A stretch of DNA of 64,000 nt from Halomonas nitroreducens. Lineage in GTDB: Bacteria > Pseudomonadota > Gammaproteobacteria > Pseudomonadales > Halomonadaceae. The first letter of the stretch is position 1. Every line of letters begins with the position of its first letter. Shown here in pieces: positions 36,050-48,368 of the stretch. The position numbers and the translations under genes are program-made. The DNA lies in assembly GCF_003966155.1 (NCBI RefSeq), contig NZ_RXNS01000020.1:1-64000 (forward strand). Direction: 5' to 3'. Below the pieces are notes generated by a model that saw only the letters and a list, made by a program, of their open reading frames with translations, was not told the origin of the DNA and did no database searches.

Positions 36050-37225
36050 TCACTCCTCCTCGTCCCAGGGCCAGGCCAGACTGCCGGCGTCGAGCAGGCG
36101 GGCGAGCATGCGGGGGGCATCCTCATGGACCAGCAGGCCGGCGTCGACAGGCTCGCCATCGGCCAGGGCCCGTGCCAGGCCGATGGAGCAGGGCAGGCCG
36201 TCGCCGTCGGCGAACAAGGTCGCCCGGTCGTCGTCCAGGTCGCGCCAGGCGAAGCGCGAGCCGGGGCTGCGCTCCAGGGCGTCACCTGCTTGTAGTGCCG
36301 CGACAAGCGCATCCCGGCTGGTGGGGGTCTCGGCCGGCACCAGCTGGTCGACGTACTTGGGCTGGGTCATCACCCGGCCGAACCACTGGGCCAGCTGGTC
36401 CGGGTCGTCGAGGGCCTCGAGGATCAGTGCCCGCATGCGGGCAAGCGCCGCATCGTCGAGCTCGGCCGGGTCGGCGGGCGGCGCCATGCCGGCGTCGGCG
36501 TAGCGCCGCGAGGCCGGCAGCTGTTCGCCGATGTAGTCGGCGAAGGAGGTGATGGCCTCGTCGGCCGAGGGGGCGCGGAAGCCTACCGAGAAGGTCATGC
36601 AGTCCGCGGACTGGCTGACACCATGGTGGGCCCAGGCCGGAGGCAGGTAGAGCATGTCGCCGGGCTCCAGGATCCAGTCCTGGCCCGCCTCGACCTCGAA
36701 GCGCTCGAGGATGCGCAGGTCGATACCGTCGAGGATCGGGGCCTCGTCGGGGACCTTGCCGCCGAGTTGCCAGCGCCGCTGGCCGCTGGCCTGGAGCAGG
36801 AAGACGTCGTACTGGTCCACGTGGGGGCCGACGCTGCCGCCGGGCGGCGCATAGCTGACCATGATGTCGTCGAGCCGCCAGCGGGGCAGGAAGGTGAAGT
36901 GCTCGAGCAGTGCGGCCACCTCGGGCACGTAGTGGTCCACCGCCTGTACGAGCAGGGTCCAGTCGCGCTCCGGCAGCCGGGCGAAGGTGGCCTCATCGAA
37001 TGGGCCGTGGCTGACCTGCCAGGGACCCTCGAGGCCGCGCTCCTCGATCAGCCGGGCCTCGATGTTGTCCTCGCAGGCCAGCCCCGCCAGCTCGTCGGGC
37101 TCGAGGGGGCTCTCGAAGTCGGGGAAGGCGCCGCGGATCAGCAGCGGTTTGCGCTGCCAGTGGTCGCGCAGGAAGTCGGTGGCGGAGAGGCCGCCGAGCA
37201 GGGTGAGGGGTTCGTCTCGTGACAT
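36050..37225 (-). CDS. roxA: Ribosomal protein-hydroxylating oxygenase, RoxA/YcfD family (cupin)
   Basis: 391-residue 2-oxoglutarate/Fe(II) oxygenase of the JmjC-like cupin type. The iron facial triad is visible as H-x-D in GGSVGPHVDQYDVFLLQ and the distal histidine in PPAWAHHGVSQS. In E. coli YcfD hydroxylates an arginine of ribosomal protein L16 (uL16). A C-terminal winged-helix-like dimer part follows (about 245-391). In E. coli ycfD lies beyond phoPQ next to purB; here purB is also the next gene, with phoPQ absent. First gene of a two-gene unit with the GNAT gene. Confidence 0.9.
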   Translation of the reverse strand: MSRDEPLTLLGGLSATDFLRDHWQRKPLLIRGAFPDFESPLEPDELAGLACEDNIEARLIEERGLEGPWQVSHGPFDEATFARLPERDWTLLVQAVDHYVPEVAALLEHFTFLPRWRLDDIMVSYAPPGGSVGPHVDQYDVFLLQASGQRRWQLGGKVPDEAPILDGIDLRILERFEVEAGQDWILEPGDMLYLPPAWAHHGVSQSADCMTFSVGFRAPSADEAITSFADYIGEQLPASRRYADAGMAPPADPAELDDAALARMRALILEALDDPDQLAQWFGRVMTQPKYVDQLVPAETPTSRDALVAALQAGDALERSPGSRFAWRDLDDDRATLFADGDGLPCSIGLARALADGEPVDAGLLVHEDAPRMLARLLDAGSLAWPWDEEE

Positions 37226-37347
37226 GGTCTCGCGCTCGCGAAGGGGTAAAACGGCGACAGGCGCCGTCTGGCGCCTGTCGGGATACTAGCATGTCGCTGG
37301 CCGGGGCAGCGGGGGGAACGGCTGTTCCGGGGACAGGTCCCGGAGAG

Positions 37348-37428
37348 CCGGACCTCTCGAGGGCGCTGTGAACCCTTCCCTGGGCGCTACCTTTGCCCTG
37401 CGGCACTAAAGCAACCTGCGCCGCTTGC
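37348..37428 (-). repeat. Dispersed intergenic repeat, copy A
   Basis: Read on the minus strand, this stretch resembles 61651-61736 on the plus strand. The 36-base core (37362-37397 against 61684-61719) agrees at 31 of 36 positions without gaps, including the shared run GTAGCGCCCAGGGA. Both copies also share a GCAAGC...GCGCAGGT block some 30 bases before the core and GGTCCGG after it. Both lie just past the end of a gene. Confidence 0.7.
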
Positions 37429-37435
37429 AGGACCT

Positions 37436-37458
37436 GGGTTGGCCATCCTGGCCAACCC
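37436..37458. repeat. Perfect hairpin next to repeat copy A
   Basis: Ten-base arms GGGTTGGCCA/TGGCCAACCC with a TCC loop. Eight bases beyond the dispersed repeat. May be part of the same element or of the purB terminator; no T-tract on the minus strand. Confidence 0.55.
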
Positions 37459-37467
37459 GCTCGGCGG

Positions 37468-37492
37468 GAAGAACATTCACTGGATGTTCTTC
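37468..37492 (-). repeat. Second hairpin past purB
   Basis: Nine-base arms GAAGAACAT/ATGTTCTTC around TCACTGG, with outer GCGG/CCGC that can extend the stem. It is the first strong hairpin met by purB transcripts (79 bases past the stop) but lacks a T-tract. Confidence 0.5.
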
Positions 37493-37571
37493 TCCTTCCG
37501 CCTCGCCCATGGCAAAGGACCCTCTTCAGGCCTGTCCCCGGCGCCGCTCACCATCGCCGTCAGCTTCCGGC

Positions 37572-40737
<3,166 letters not shown>

Positions 40738-40790
40738 GGCGCTCTCGGATTGGATGGGTCGCAAATGGGGCAGGATTATACACGACACTG

Positions 40791-40850
40791 GCTTCGAGCT
40801 TCGAGCTTCGAGCTTCGAGCTTCGAGCTTCGAGCTTCGAGCTTCGAGCTT
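40791..40850. repeat. Heptamer tandem repeat, (GCTTCGA)8
   Basis: Eight exact copies of GCTTCGA followed by a half copy and two diverged units (CAGGCTTCGC), between the nudJ stop (40871) and the mnmA start (40737). A seven-base unit can change copy number by slippage. Read from either strand it keeps an open frame (7 x 3 = 21 bases per three units). Confidence 0.95.
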
Positions 40851-40870
40851 CAGGCTTCGCAAGGCGTGGC

Positions 40871-41320
40871 CTACCGCTCGTGAAGCACGTCCATGGGAAA
40901 GGTGCGTCCGGCCAGGGCGTCGCGCAGCCGGCGCATGACCAGGGGGCTGCGCAGCCGGCCTTGCCGCTCCAGGGCTTCCAGCTCCTCGAGGGTCAACCAG
41001 TGCACGGCCTGGATCGCCGGGTCGAGGGCGTTGCCCAGGTGAGCCAGGGCCATGCCGAAGAAGGCGTGACTGTGGAAGGTCTTGCCGTCCGGGGCCGCGA
41101 AGACGTAGAGGCCCAGATAGTCGGTGATGCCGACCTGCCAGGCGGTCTCCTCGCGCAACTCGCGGAGGGCAGCGTCGCGAATGCGCTCGCCGGGCTCCAG
41201 GTGGCCGGCGGGCTGGTTGAACAGGGTGTGGGGACCACCGCGGTCCTCCTCCACCATCAGGTAGCGCCCGGCGCGCTCGACCACGGTGGCGACGGTGACG
41301 AAGGGTTGCCAGCGGCTCAT
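40871..41320 (-). CDS. nudJ: Nudix hydrolase, NudJ family
   Basis: 149-residue pyrophosphohydrolase. The Nudix box is complete: G-x5-E-x7-R-E-x-x-E-E seen as [23 protein letters not shown] near residues 39-61 (given as pattern). In E. coli NudJ (YmfB) dephosphorylates thiamine-pyrimidine phosphates and NTPs. The position between rluE and mnmA matches E. coli exactly, and the start overlaps the rluE stop by four bases. The C-terminal helix ends before the heptamer array. Confidence 0.93.
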   Translation of the reverse strand: MSRWQPFVTVATVVERAGRYLMVEEDRGGPHTLFNQPAGHLEPGERIRDAALRELREETAWQVGITDYLGLYVFAAPDGKTFHSHAFFGMALAHLGNALDPAIQAVHWLTLEELEALERQGRLRSPLVMRRLRDALAGRTFPMDVLHER

Positions 41321-41922
41321 GGGCGTTTCCTCGGCGGGCGGCGGCGCTGGGCCGGCGGCTTGGGTGCATGCAGGGTCTCGCGGCGCCACTCGCCGGGGGC
41401 CAGGCCATCGAGCCGCCAGGGACCGATGGCCACCCGCACCAGGCGCAGAGTGGGGTGCCCGACATGGGCGGTCATGCGCCGGACCTGGCGGTTGCGCCCT
41501 TCCTCGATGGTCAGCTCCAGCCAGCTGGTGACGGGGTGGCGGCGGGGATCCAGCGGAGGGTCGCGCTCCGGCAGGTCGCTCGTTGCCAGGCGGCGCACTC
41601 TGGCCGGCCGGGTTCGCCCGTCCTTGAGCGCCACGCCCCCGCGTAGGGCCTTGAGGGCCGTTTCGTCGGGGACGCCCTCCACCTGGACCCGGTAGGTCTT
41701 GGGCTGCTTGTGGCGCGGATGGCTGATGCGGTGGATCAGCTCGCCGTCGTCGGAAAGCAGCAGCAGGCCTTCCGAGTCGTGGTCCAGACGTCCGGCGGGA
41801 TAGATGCCCGGCACGTCGATGACGTCAGCCAGGGTCGCCCGGCGTTCGCCCTCGTCCGACGCGCGGTCGGTGAACTGGGAGAGCATGCGATAGGGCTTGT
41901 GCAGGAGATAGAGGGCGCTCAT
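41317..41922 (-). CDS. rluE: 23S rRNA pseudouridine synthase E
   Basis: 201-residue RsuA/RluE-type enzyme that makes pseudouridine 2457 in 23S rRNA in E. coli. The catalytic aspartate is in the motif GRLDHDSEGLLLLSDDG (about residues 45-61). Typical RsuA-family patches are KTYRVQVEG and EGRNRQVRRMTAHVGHPTLRLVRVAIGP. There is no N-terminal S4 domain, as expected for RluE. A basic, proline-rich tail of about 15 residues ends the protein. It is divergent from icd, as in E. coli. Confidence 0.93.
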   Translation of the reverse strand: MSALYLLHKPYRMLSQFTDRASDEGERRATLADVIDVPGIYPAGRLDHDSEGLLLLSDDGELIHRISHPRHKQPKTYRVQVEGVPDETALKALRGGVALKDGRTRPARVRRLATSDLPERDPPLDPRRHPVTSWLELTIEEGRNRQVRRMTAHVGHPTLRLVRVAIGPWRLDGLAPGEWRRETLHAPKPPAQRRRPPRKRP

Positions 41923-41996
41923 TCGACCAACGTCTTGCTACCATGGATTGTCGACAAATATGGGGCCAAGCCTACTCCGAGCGACGGGGTGAATGC

Positions 41997-42002
41997 TATA
42001 CT
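41997..42002 (+). promoter_or_regulatory. Candidate -10 box of icd
   Basis: TATACT lies 39 bases before the icd start in a GC-rich setting. No good -35 hexamer sits 16-18 bases upstream, so this is a weak prediction. Confidence 0.35.
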
Positions 42003-42040
42003 CCGCGCTCCACTGAACAGACCAGACAGGGGAGTTCTCA

Positions 42041-43297
<1,257 letters not shown>

Positions 43298-43315
43298 CGT
43301 CCGGCGCCGCGACCT

Positions 43316-43350
43316 GGGCCCCCGTCCGCCTGGCGGACGGGGGCCCTTTT
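43316..43350 (+). terminator. Rho-independent terminator of icd
   Basis: Fifteen-base complementary arms (GGGCCCCCGTCCGCC and complement) almost back to back, followed by TTTT, 19 bases after the icd stop. Confidence 0.9.
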
Positions 43351-43477
43351 GCGTCCTGGCCGCCCCGGGCGTGAACCCTGCCGACCCGGCGGCGTCCAAT
43401 CACGGTTGAGGCGCGCCGCGGCGCTCGGCTTGTCGATATCGATAGTGATGCTTATGTTCAAGAGAAAGGAGGAGGGC

Positions 43478-43840
43478 ATGGTGGACCGTCTCGCTATGCC
43501 CCGAGCCGGGATGACGCGTCCCTCGGGGCCTGAGGAGGAAGGCGACGACGACCTGGCGGTCCAGGCGTCGGAGCCCGAGCTGGCGCGGCCGCCGATGTAC
43601 AAGGTGGTACTGCACAACGATGACTTCACGCCCATGGAGTTCGTCGTGGAGGTCCTGCAGAGTTTCTTCAACATGGATAGCGAGACCGCGGTGCAGGTGA
43701 TGCTGGCCGTGCATACTCAGGGCAAGGCCACCTGTGGCGTCTTCACCCGTGACATTGCGGAAACCAAGAGTCATCAAGTCAATCAATATGCGCGAGAGTG
43801 CCAGCATCCGTTGCTGTGCGACATCGAGGCAACGGATTGA
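43478..43840 (+). CDS. clpS: ClpS adaptor of the ClpAP protease
   Basis: 120-residue adaptor that recognises N-degron residues and hands substrates to ClpA. A flexible acidic N-terminus (about 1-35) precedes the core [20 protein letters not shown], where the DD and M form the binding pocket, and the closing [14 protein letters not shown] 43478 follows AGGAGG; the peptide before it is not conserved. The gene lies 134 bases before clpA. Together with bpt and aat in this window it completes a bacterial N-degron route. Confidence 0.94.
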   Translation: MVDRLAMPRAGMTRPSGPEEEGDDDLAVQASEPELARPPMYKVVLHNDDFTPMEFVVEVLQSFFNMDSETAVQVMLAVHTQGKATCGVFTRDIAETKSHQVNQYARECQHPLLCDIEATD

Positions 43841-43974
43841 CCGTCGGCATGGTCGAAGGGTGAGTGGCGTGCGTTGGCGGGGTGACTTGCAACGCCGTCG
43901 TTTGTACCCGATGTTGATGATGCCGGACCGAGATAGATCCGACGCAAGCCCTAAGCGGCGAGAAGGGGACTGCC

Positions 43975-46251
43975 ATGCTGAGCAAAGAACTTGAACTGAC
44001 CCTGAACACGGCCTTCACCGTGGCGCGCTCCAAGCGTCACGAGTTCATGACCGTGGAGCACCTGCTGCTGGCGCTGCTCGACAATGCCTCGGCGGCCGAT
44101 GTGCTGCGTGCCTGCGGGGCCAACCTCGACAAGCTGCGGTCCGACCTGCAGGACTTCATCAATTCCACCACGCCGCTGATTCCCGAGGATCAGGGCGACC
44201 GCGAGACCCAGCCGACCCTGGGCTTCCAGCGCGTCCTGCAGCGCGCCGTCTTCCACGTGCAGTCCTCCGGCAAGAGCGAGGTCACCGGGGCCAACGTGCT
44301 GGTGGCGATCTTCTCCGAACAGGAGAGCCAGGCCGTCTACTTCCTCAAGCAACAAAACGTGGCTCGGGTGGACGCCGTCAACTACATTGCCCACGGCATC
44401 TCCAAGGTCTCCGGCCATGGCCACAGCCCCAGCTCCCCGTCCCCAGAGGCCGAGGATGCCGAGGAAGCCGGCGGCGAGCCCGGCGGTAACCCGCTCACCG
44501 GCTACGCCACCAACCTCAACGAGCAGGCGCGGATGGGCAAGATCGATCCGCTGATCGGGCGTGACCATGAGCTCGAGCGGGTGGTGCAGATCCTTGCGCG
44601 TCGGCGCAAGAACAATCCCCTGCTGGTGGGCGAGGCCGGCGTCGGCAAGACCGCCATCGCCGAGGGGTTGGCCAAGCGTATCGTCGAGGAGGATGTGCCC
44701 GAGGTGATCGGCGACGCCGTCGTCTACTCCCTGGACATGGGTGCCCTGCTGGCCGGCACCAAGTACCGCGGCGACTTCGAGAAACGCCTCAAGAGCCTGT
44801 TGGCCGAGCTGCGCAAGCAGCCCAATGCCATCCTGTTCATCGACGAGATCCATACCGTGATCGGCGCCGGTGCCGCCTCCGGTGGCGTGATGGACGCCTC
44901 CAACCTGCTCAAGCCGCTGCTGTCCTCCGGCGAGCTGCGCTGCATCGGCTCCACCACCTTCCAGGAGTTCCGTGGCATCTTCGAGAAGGATCGGGCGCTG
45001 GCCCGGCGCTTCCAGAAGGTCGATGTCATGGCGCCTTCGGTGGAGGACACCATCCGTATCCTCAAGGGGCTGCGCTCGCGCTTCGAGGAGCACCACCGCC
45101 TCAAGTACACCGATGCGGCCCTGGAAAGCGCCTCGCGGCTGGCGGATCGCTACATCAATGACCGCCACCTGCCCGACAAGGCCATCGACGTGATCGACGA
45201 GGCCGGGGCCCACCAGCGGCTGCTGCCGCCGGAGGTCCGGGTCGACACCATCGACGTCGACCAGGTCGAGGCGGTGGTCGCCTCCATCGCGCGGATTCCG
45301 CCGAAGAGCGTGTCCAGCTCCGACCGCAAGCTGCTGGCCAATATCGACCGCGACCTCAAGATGCTGGTGTTCGGCCAGGACGAGGCCATCGACAGCCTGG
45401 CGGCGGCCATCAAGCTGTCCCGGGCGGGGCTCAAATCGCCGGACAAGCCGGTGGGCAGCTTCCTGTTCGCCGGTCCCACCGGCGTCGGCAAGACCGAGGT
45501 GGCCCGCCAGTTGGCGCATATCATGGGTATTGACCTGGTGCGCTTCGACATGTCGGAGTACATGGAACGGCACACCGTGTCGCGGCTGATCGGGGCGCCT
45601 CCCGGCTACGTCGGCTACGACCAGGGTGGCCTGCTCACCGAGGCGATCACCAAGCAGCCCCACTGCGTGTTGCTGCTCGACGAGATCGAGAAGGCCCATC
45701 CCGAGGTCTTCAACCTGCTGTTGCAGGTGATGGACCACGGTCGCCTGACCGACAACAATGGCCGCGAGGCGGATTTCCGTCACGTGATCCTGATCATGAC
45801 CTCCAATGCCGGGGTCGAGCAGGCCACGCGGCGCTCCATCGGCTTCCAGACCCAGGATCACTCCACCGATGCCATGGAGGTCATCCGCAAGACCTTCTCG
45901 CCGGAGTTCCGCAACCGCCTGGATGGCATCATCCAGTTCCATGCCCTGCCCACCGCGGTGGTGCGCAACGTGGTCGACAAGTTCCTGATCGAGCTCCAGG
46001 CGCAGCTGGACGAGAAGCGCGTGCAGCTCGATGTGGACGACGCCGCCCGCGACTGGCTGGCCGAGAAGGGCTATGATCCGGACATGGGGGCCAGGCCGAT
46101 GGCGCGGCTGATCCAGGAGAAGCTCAAGAAGCCGCTGGCCGAGCTGATCCTGTTCGGTGAGCTGGCCGAGCATGGCGGGGTGGTGCACGTCAGCGTCGAA
46201 GACGGCGAGTTGCACCTGGCCTCGGAGTCGGAGCTGGCCGACGCGCCCTGA
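43975..46251 (+). CDS. clpA: ATP-dependent Clp protease ATPase subunit ClpA
   Basis: 758-residue AAA+ unfoldase, full family length. The N-domain (about 1-145) binds ClpS. D1 has Walker [16 protein letters not shown] and Walker [10 protein letters not shown]2 has Walker [16 protein letters not shown] and Walker [13 protein letters not shown]. The ClpP-docking loop region follows in D2. An acidic linker with [19 protein letters not shown] lies after the N-domain. It unfolds substrates and feeds ClpP, which is encoded elsewhere. The weak GAGAAGGGG site lies before ATG 43975. Confidence 0.97.
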   Translation: MLSKELELTLNTAFTVARSKRHEFMTVEHLLLALLDNASAADVLRACGANLDKLRSDLQDFINSTTPLIPEDQGDRETQPTLGFQRVLQRAVFHVQSSGKSEVTGANVLVAIFSEQESQAVYFLKQQNVARVDAVNYIAHGISKVSGHGHSPSSPSPEAEDAEEAGGEPGGNPLTGYATNLNEQARMGKIDPLIGRDHELERVVQILARRRKNNPLLVGEAGVGKTAIAEGLAKRIVEEDVPEVIGDAVVYSLDMGALLAGTKYRGDFEKRLKSLLAELRKQPNAILFIDEIHTVIGAGAASGGVMDASNLLKPLLSSGELRCIGSTTFQEFRGIFEKDRALARRFQKVDVMAPSVEDTIRILKGLRSRFEEHHRLKYTDAALESASRLADRYINDRHLPDKAIDVIDEAGAHQRLLPPEVRVDTIDVDQVEAVVASIARIPPKSVSSSDRKLLANIDRDLKMLVFGQDEAIDSLAAAIKLSRAGLKSPDKPVGSFLFAGPTGVGKTEVARQLAHIMGIDLVRFDMSEYMERHTVSRLIGAPPGYVGYDQGGLLTEAITKQPHCVLLLDEIEKAHPEVFNLLLQVMDHGRLTDNNGREADFRHVILIMTSNAGVEQATRRSIGFQTQDHSTDAMEVIRKTFSPEFRNRLDGIIQFHALPTAVVRNVVDKFLIELQAQLDEKRVQLDVDDAARDWLAEKGYDPDMGARPMARLIQEKLKKPLAELILFGELAEHGGVVHVSVEDGELHLASESELADAP

Positions 46252-46281
46252 TTCGGCGCGTCAACCGCTCCCCACGACACA

Positions 46282-46305
46282 GCGCCCTGTCTGCGGACGG
46301 GGCGT
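46282..46305 (+). terminator. Probable clpA terminator
   Basis: Arms GCGCCCTGTC and GACGGGGCGT (one G-U pair) with a TGCG loop, then TGTTCATT. It sits 30 bases past clpA, between convergent clpA and infA. Confidence 0.65.
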
Positions 46306-46356
46306 TGTTCATTGGGGAGGCGCGATCGGTAAGAGGGCCGGCTGGCCCGGCAGGGC

Positions 46357-46575
46357 TCAGCGGGAACGGTAGACGATGCGGCCCTTGGACAGGTCATAGG
46401 GAGTCAGCTCGACCTTGACCTTGTCGCCGGTGAGGATACGGATGTAGTTCTTGCGCATCTTGCCCGAGATGTGGGCGGTCACCACGTGGCCGTTCTCGAG
46501 TTCGACCCGGAACATGGTGTTGGGCAGCGTGTCGACGACGACGCCTTCCATTTCGATATGGTCTTCGCGTGCCAT
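46357..46575 (-). CDS. infA: Translation initiation factor IF-1
   Basis: 72-residue S1-like OB-fold protein with the standard IF-1 sequence: start [13 protein letters not shown], the [21 protein letters not shown] core and the end [13 protein letters not shown]. It binds the 30S A site during initiation. Its place between clpA and aat/bpt matches many gammaproteobacteria. AGGAA precedes the ATG. No close partner on the same strand until bpt, 130 bases upstream. Confidence 0.97.
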   Translation of the reverse strand: MAREDHIEMEGVVVDTLPNTMFRVELENGHVVTAHISGKMRKNYIRILTGDKVKVELTPYDLSKGRIVYRSR

Positions 46576-46705
46576 ATAGGCGATTCCTCGCTGGTGATAA
46601 CGAAAAAAACGAGCGGCACGTGATGCGTCTTGTGCGCCTGTGCCGATCAGGATAGCGCGATATTGTGCCGCATGCCGGTCGTCAAGGCAAAAGGGCCGGC
46701 CCCGT

Positions 46706-47443
46706 TCAGGTGGGAACCAGCCGGCGCCAATGGCGTCCCTCGAGCATTTCCAGCGGCTGGAAGGCCTGCTTGTAGGCCATCTTGCGGCATTCGCGGATCC
46801 AGTAGCCCAGGTAGACGTGCGGCAGACCCAGCCGGCGGGCGCGCTCGATCAGGCTGAGCACGGCAAAGGTGCCCAGAGAGCGACGCTCGAAGGCCTCGGC
46901 AGGGTCGAAGAAGGTGTAGATGGCCGAGAGGCCATGCTCCAACTGGTCGAACGCCGACACGGCCAGCAGGCGGCCATCGAGGCGCAGCTCCAGCAGGCGC
47001 GCATAGTCCTGGTCAAGGGTCAGGAAGGTGCGGTACTGCTCATGGCTCGGCGGGTACATGTCGCCGTCGCTGTGCCGGGTGCGGATATAATGCGCATAGA
47101 GGGCATAGTGCTCGGCATCGAAGAGGGCGGGGCGTACCCGCAGCTCGAGGTCGGCATTGCGCCGGGTCAGCTTGCGCTGGGTACGGCTGGGGGCGAAGTC
47201 GGCCACCGGGATGCGCACGGAAATGCAGGCACTGCAGCCCTCGCAGTGGGGACGGTAGAGGTGCCGGCCGCTGCGGCGGAAGCCCAGCAGGGCGAGGGCG
47301 TCGTAGACGCCGACGCCCGGTGACTCCTGGGGATCGAGGAACAGGGTCGTCGCCTCGCGTCCTTCCAGGTAGCTGCAGGCGTGCGGCACGGTCAGGAAGA
47401 ACCGCAGGTCGCGTATCGGCTGCCGGGGAGTATTGCTGCTCAA
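46706..47443 (-). CDS. bpt: Aspartate/glutamate leucyltransferase (Bpt)
   Basis: 245-residue aminoacyl-tRNA-protein transferase of the bacterial ATE1-like group. It adds Leu to N-terminal Asp or Glu of proteins, making a primary N-degron for ClpS. The N-terminal domain has the cysteine-rich patch (HACSYLEG and [10 protein letters not shown]) that binds a metal or heme in relatives. The C-terminal domain has the GNAT-like fold with [15 protein letters not shown]. The start is TTG 47443, after AGGAGA eight bases upstream. It follows aat by 31 bases, so the two transferases are one operon. Confidence 0.93.
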   Translation of the reverse strand: MSSNTPRQPIRDLRFFLTVPHACSYLEGREATTLFLDPQESPGVGVYDALALLGFRRSGRHLYRPHCEGCSACISVRIPVADFAPSRTQRKLTRRNADLELRVRPALFDAEHYALYAHYIRTRHSDGDMYPPSHEQYRTFLTLDQDYARLLELRLDGRLLAVSAFDQLEHGLSAIYTFFDPAEAFERRSLGTFAVLSLIERARRLGLPHVYLGYWIRECRKMAYKQAFQPLEMLEGRHWRRLVPT

Positions 47444-47474
47444 GGCTGCCGTCTCCTATGCATGCGTGGCGCGT

Positions 47475-48236
47475 TCATCGTGCGGCGTCGAGTCTCGCGA
47501 ACGACCATGCCGGCGCCAGGAGGGTGCAGACCTCCTCGACCCCGGCGGTCTCGGGCATCTCGCTCAGCCACTGTTCAAGATAGCCGATGAACTCCTCCCG
47601 GGCGATGTCCCGGGCCCCCAGGCTAGCCAGGTGGGCGGTGTGCATCTGGCAGTCGATCAACCGGCCGCCCTCGGCGGCCATGGTGCGTGACAGGGTCACC
47701 AGGGCGACCTTTGAGGCGTCCGCCACCCGGGAGAACATCGACTCGCCGAAGAATACCGGACCCAGCGCGATGCCGTAGAGGCCGCCCACCAGACGCTCGT
47801 CCTGCCAGACCTCCACCGAGTGGGCCGCACCGAGGTGGTGGAGACGGCCATAGGCGGCCTGCATCTCGGCGGTGATCCAGGTCTCGGGCTGGTCGTGACG
47901 GGGGGCCGCGCAGGCTGCGACCACGGCCTCGAAGGCGCGGTCGGCGGTGACCCGGAAGCCGCCGTTGCGCAGGCGCTTGGCAAGGCTGCGGCGGACCTGC
48001 ACCTCCTCGGGGAACAGCACCATGCGCGGGTCGGGGCTCCACCACAGGATCGGCTGTCCCGCGCTGTACCAGGGGAAGATGCCATGGCGGTAGGCGGCGA
48101 GCAGCCAGGCCGGGCTGAGGTCGCCGCCGGCGGCCAGCAATCCGCCGGGGTCGGCGAGGGCGGTGGAGACCGGGGGGAAGCGGACGGGACGCTCGGGGAG
48201 CCAGGGCAGCATGGCGGGATGTCTTCCGGATGACAT
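47475..48236 (-). CDS. aat: Leucyl/phenylalanyl-tRNA-protein transferase
   Basis: 253-residue enzyme that adds Leu or Phe to N-terminal Lys, Arg or Met of proteins, the other input to the ClpS-ClpA degron route. Conserved patches are [63 protein letters not shown] in part, and [19 protein letters not shown] 48236 is taken because GGGGA sits six bases before; an internal ATG at 48212 (MLPWLPERP) is also possible and gives the common family start. It diverges from ftsK. Confidence 0.95.
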   Translation of the reverse strand: MSSGRHPAMLPWLPERPVRFPPVSTALADPGGLLAAGGDLSPAWLLAAYRHGIFPWYSAGQPILWWSPDPRMVLFPEEVQVRRSLAKRLRNGGFRVTADRAFEAVVAACAAPRHDQPETWITAEMQAAYGRLHHLGAAHSVEVWQDERLVGGLYGIALGPVFFGESMFSRVADASKVALVTLSRTMAAEGGRLIDCQMHTAHLASLGARDIAREEFIGYLEQWLSEMPETAGVEEVCTLLAPAWSFARLDAAR

Positions 48237-48368
48237 GAGTCCCCAGTGTGACGGGCCTGGTGACGGGGCTCAAGTCATCGCTTGCCCCTGTGATGGCCGG
48301 CCTCGGCTCGGTATGATTGGTGGCCGTGGAATCTGGAAGACGCCGTGTGGCGCAAGGGGGATGGCCGC

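Larger units (their letters stand above)
37226..37571. other. 346-base gene-free region between roxA and purB
   Basis: Contains no believable coding frame. It holds a copy of a dispersed repeat (37348-37428) followed by two clean hairpins (37436-37458 and 37468-37492). It must also contain the roxA promoter (minus strand) and the purB terminator. The density of symmetric elements suggests inserted repeat DNA. Confidence 0.6.

Noticed and set aside
40791..40850. Possible CRISPR array
   Set aside because: The unit is seven bases with no spacers. It is a simple tandem repeat and no cas genes are in the window.
40776..41465. A reading frame that passes through the heptamer array on the minus strand
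   Set aside because: It is out of frame with nudJ and its repeat part encodes a simple SKLEARS-like string. NudJ in the other frame has the full Nudix box.
43951..46215. A 754-codon minus-strand frame opposite clpA
   Set aside because: Same antisense effect; ClpA on the plus strand is unambiguous.
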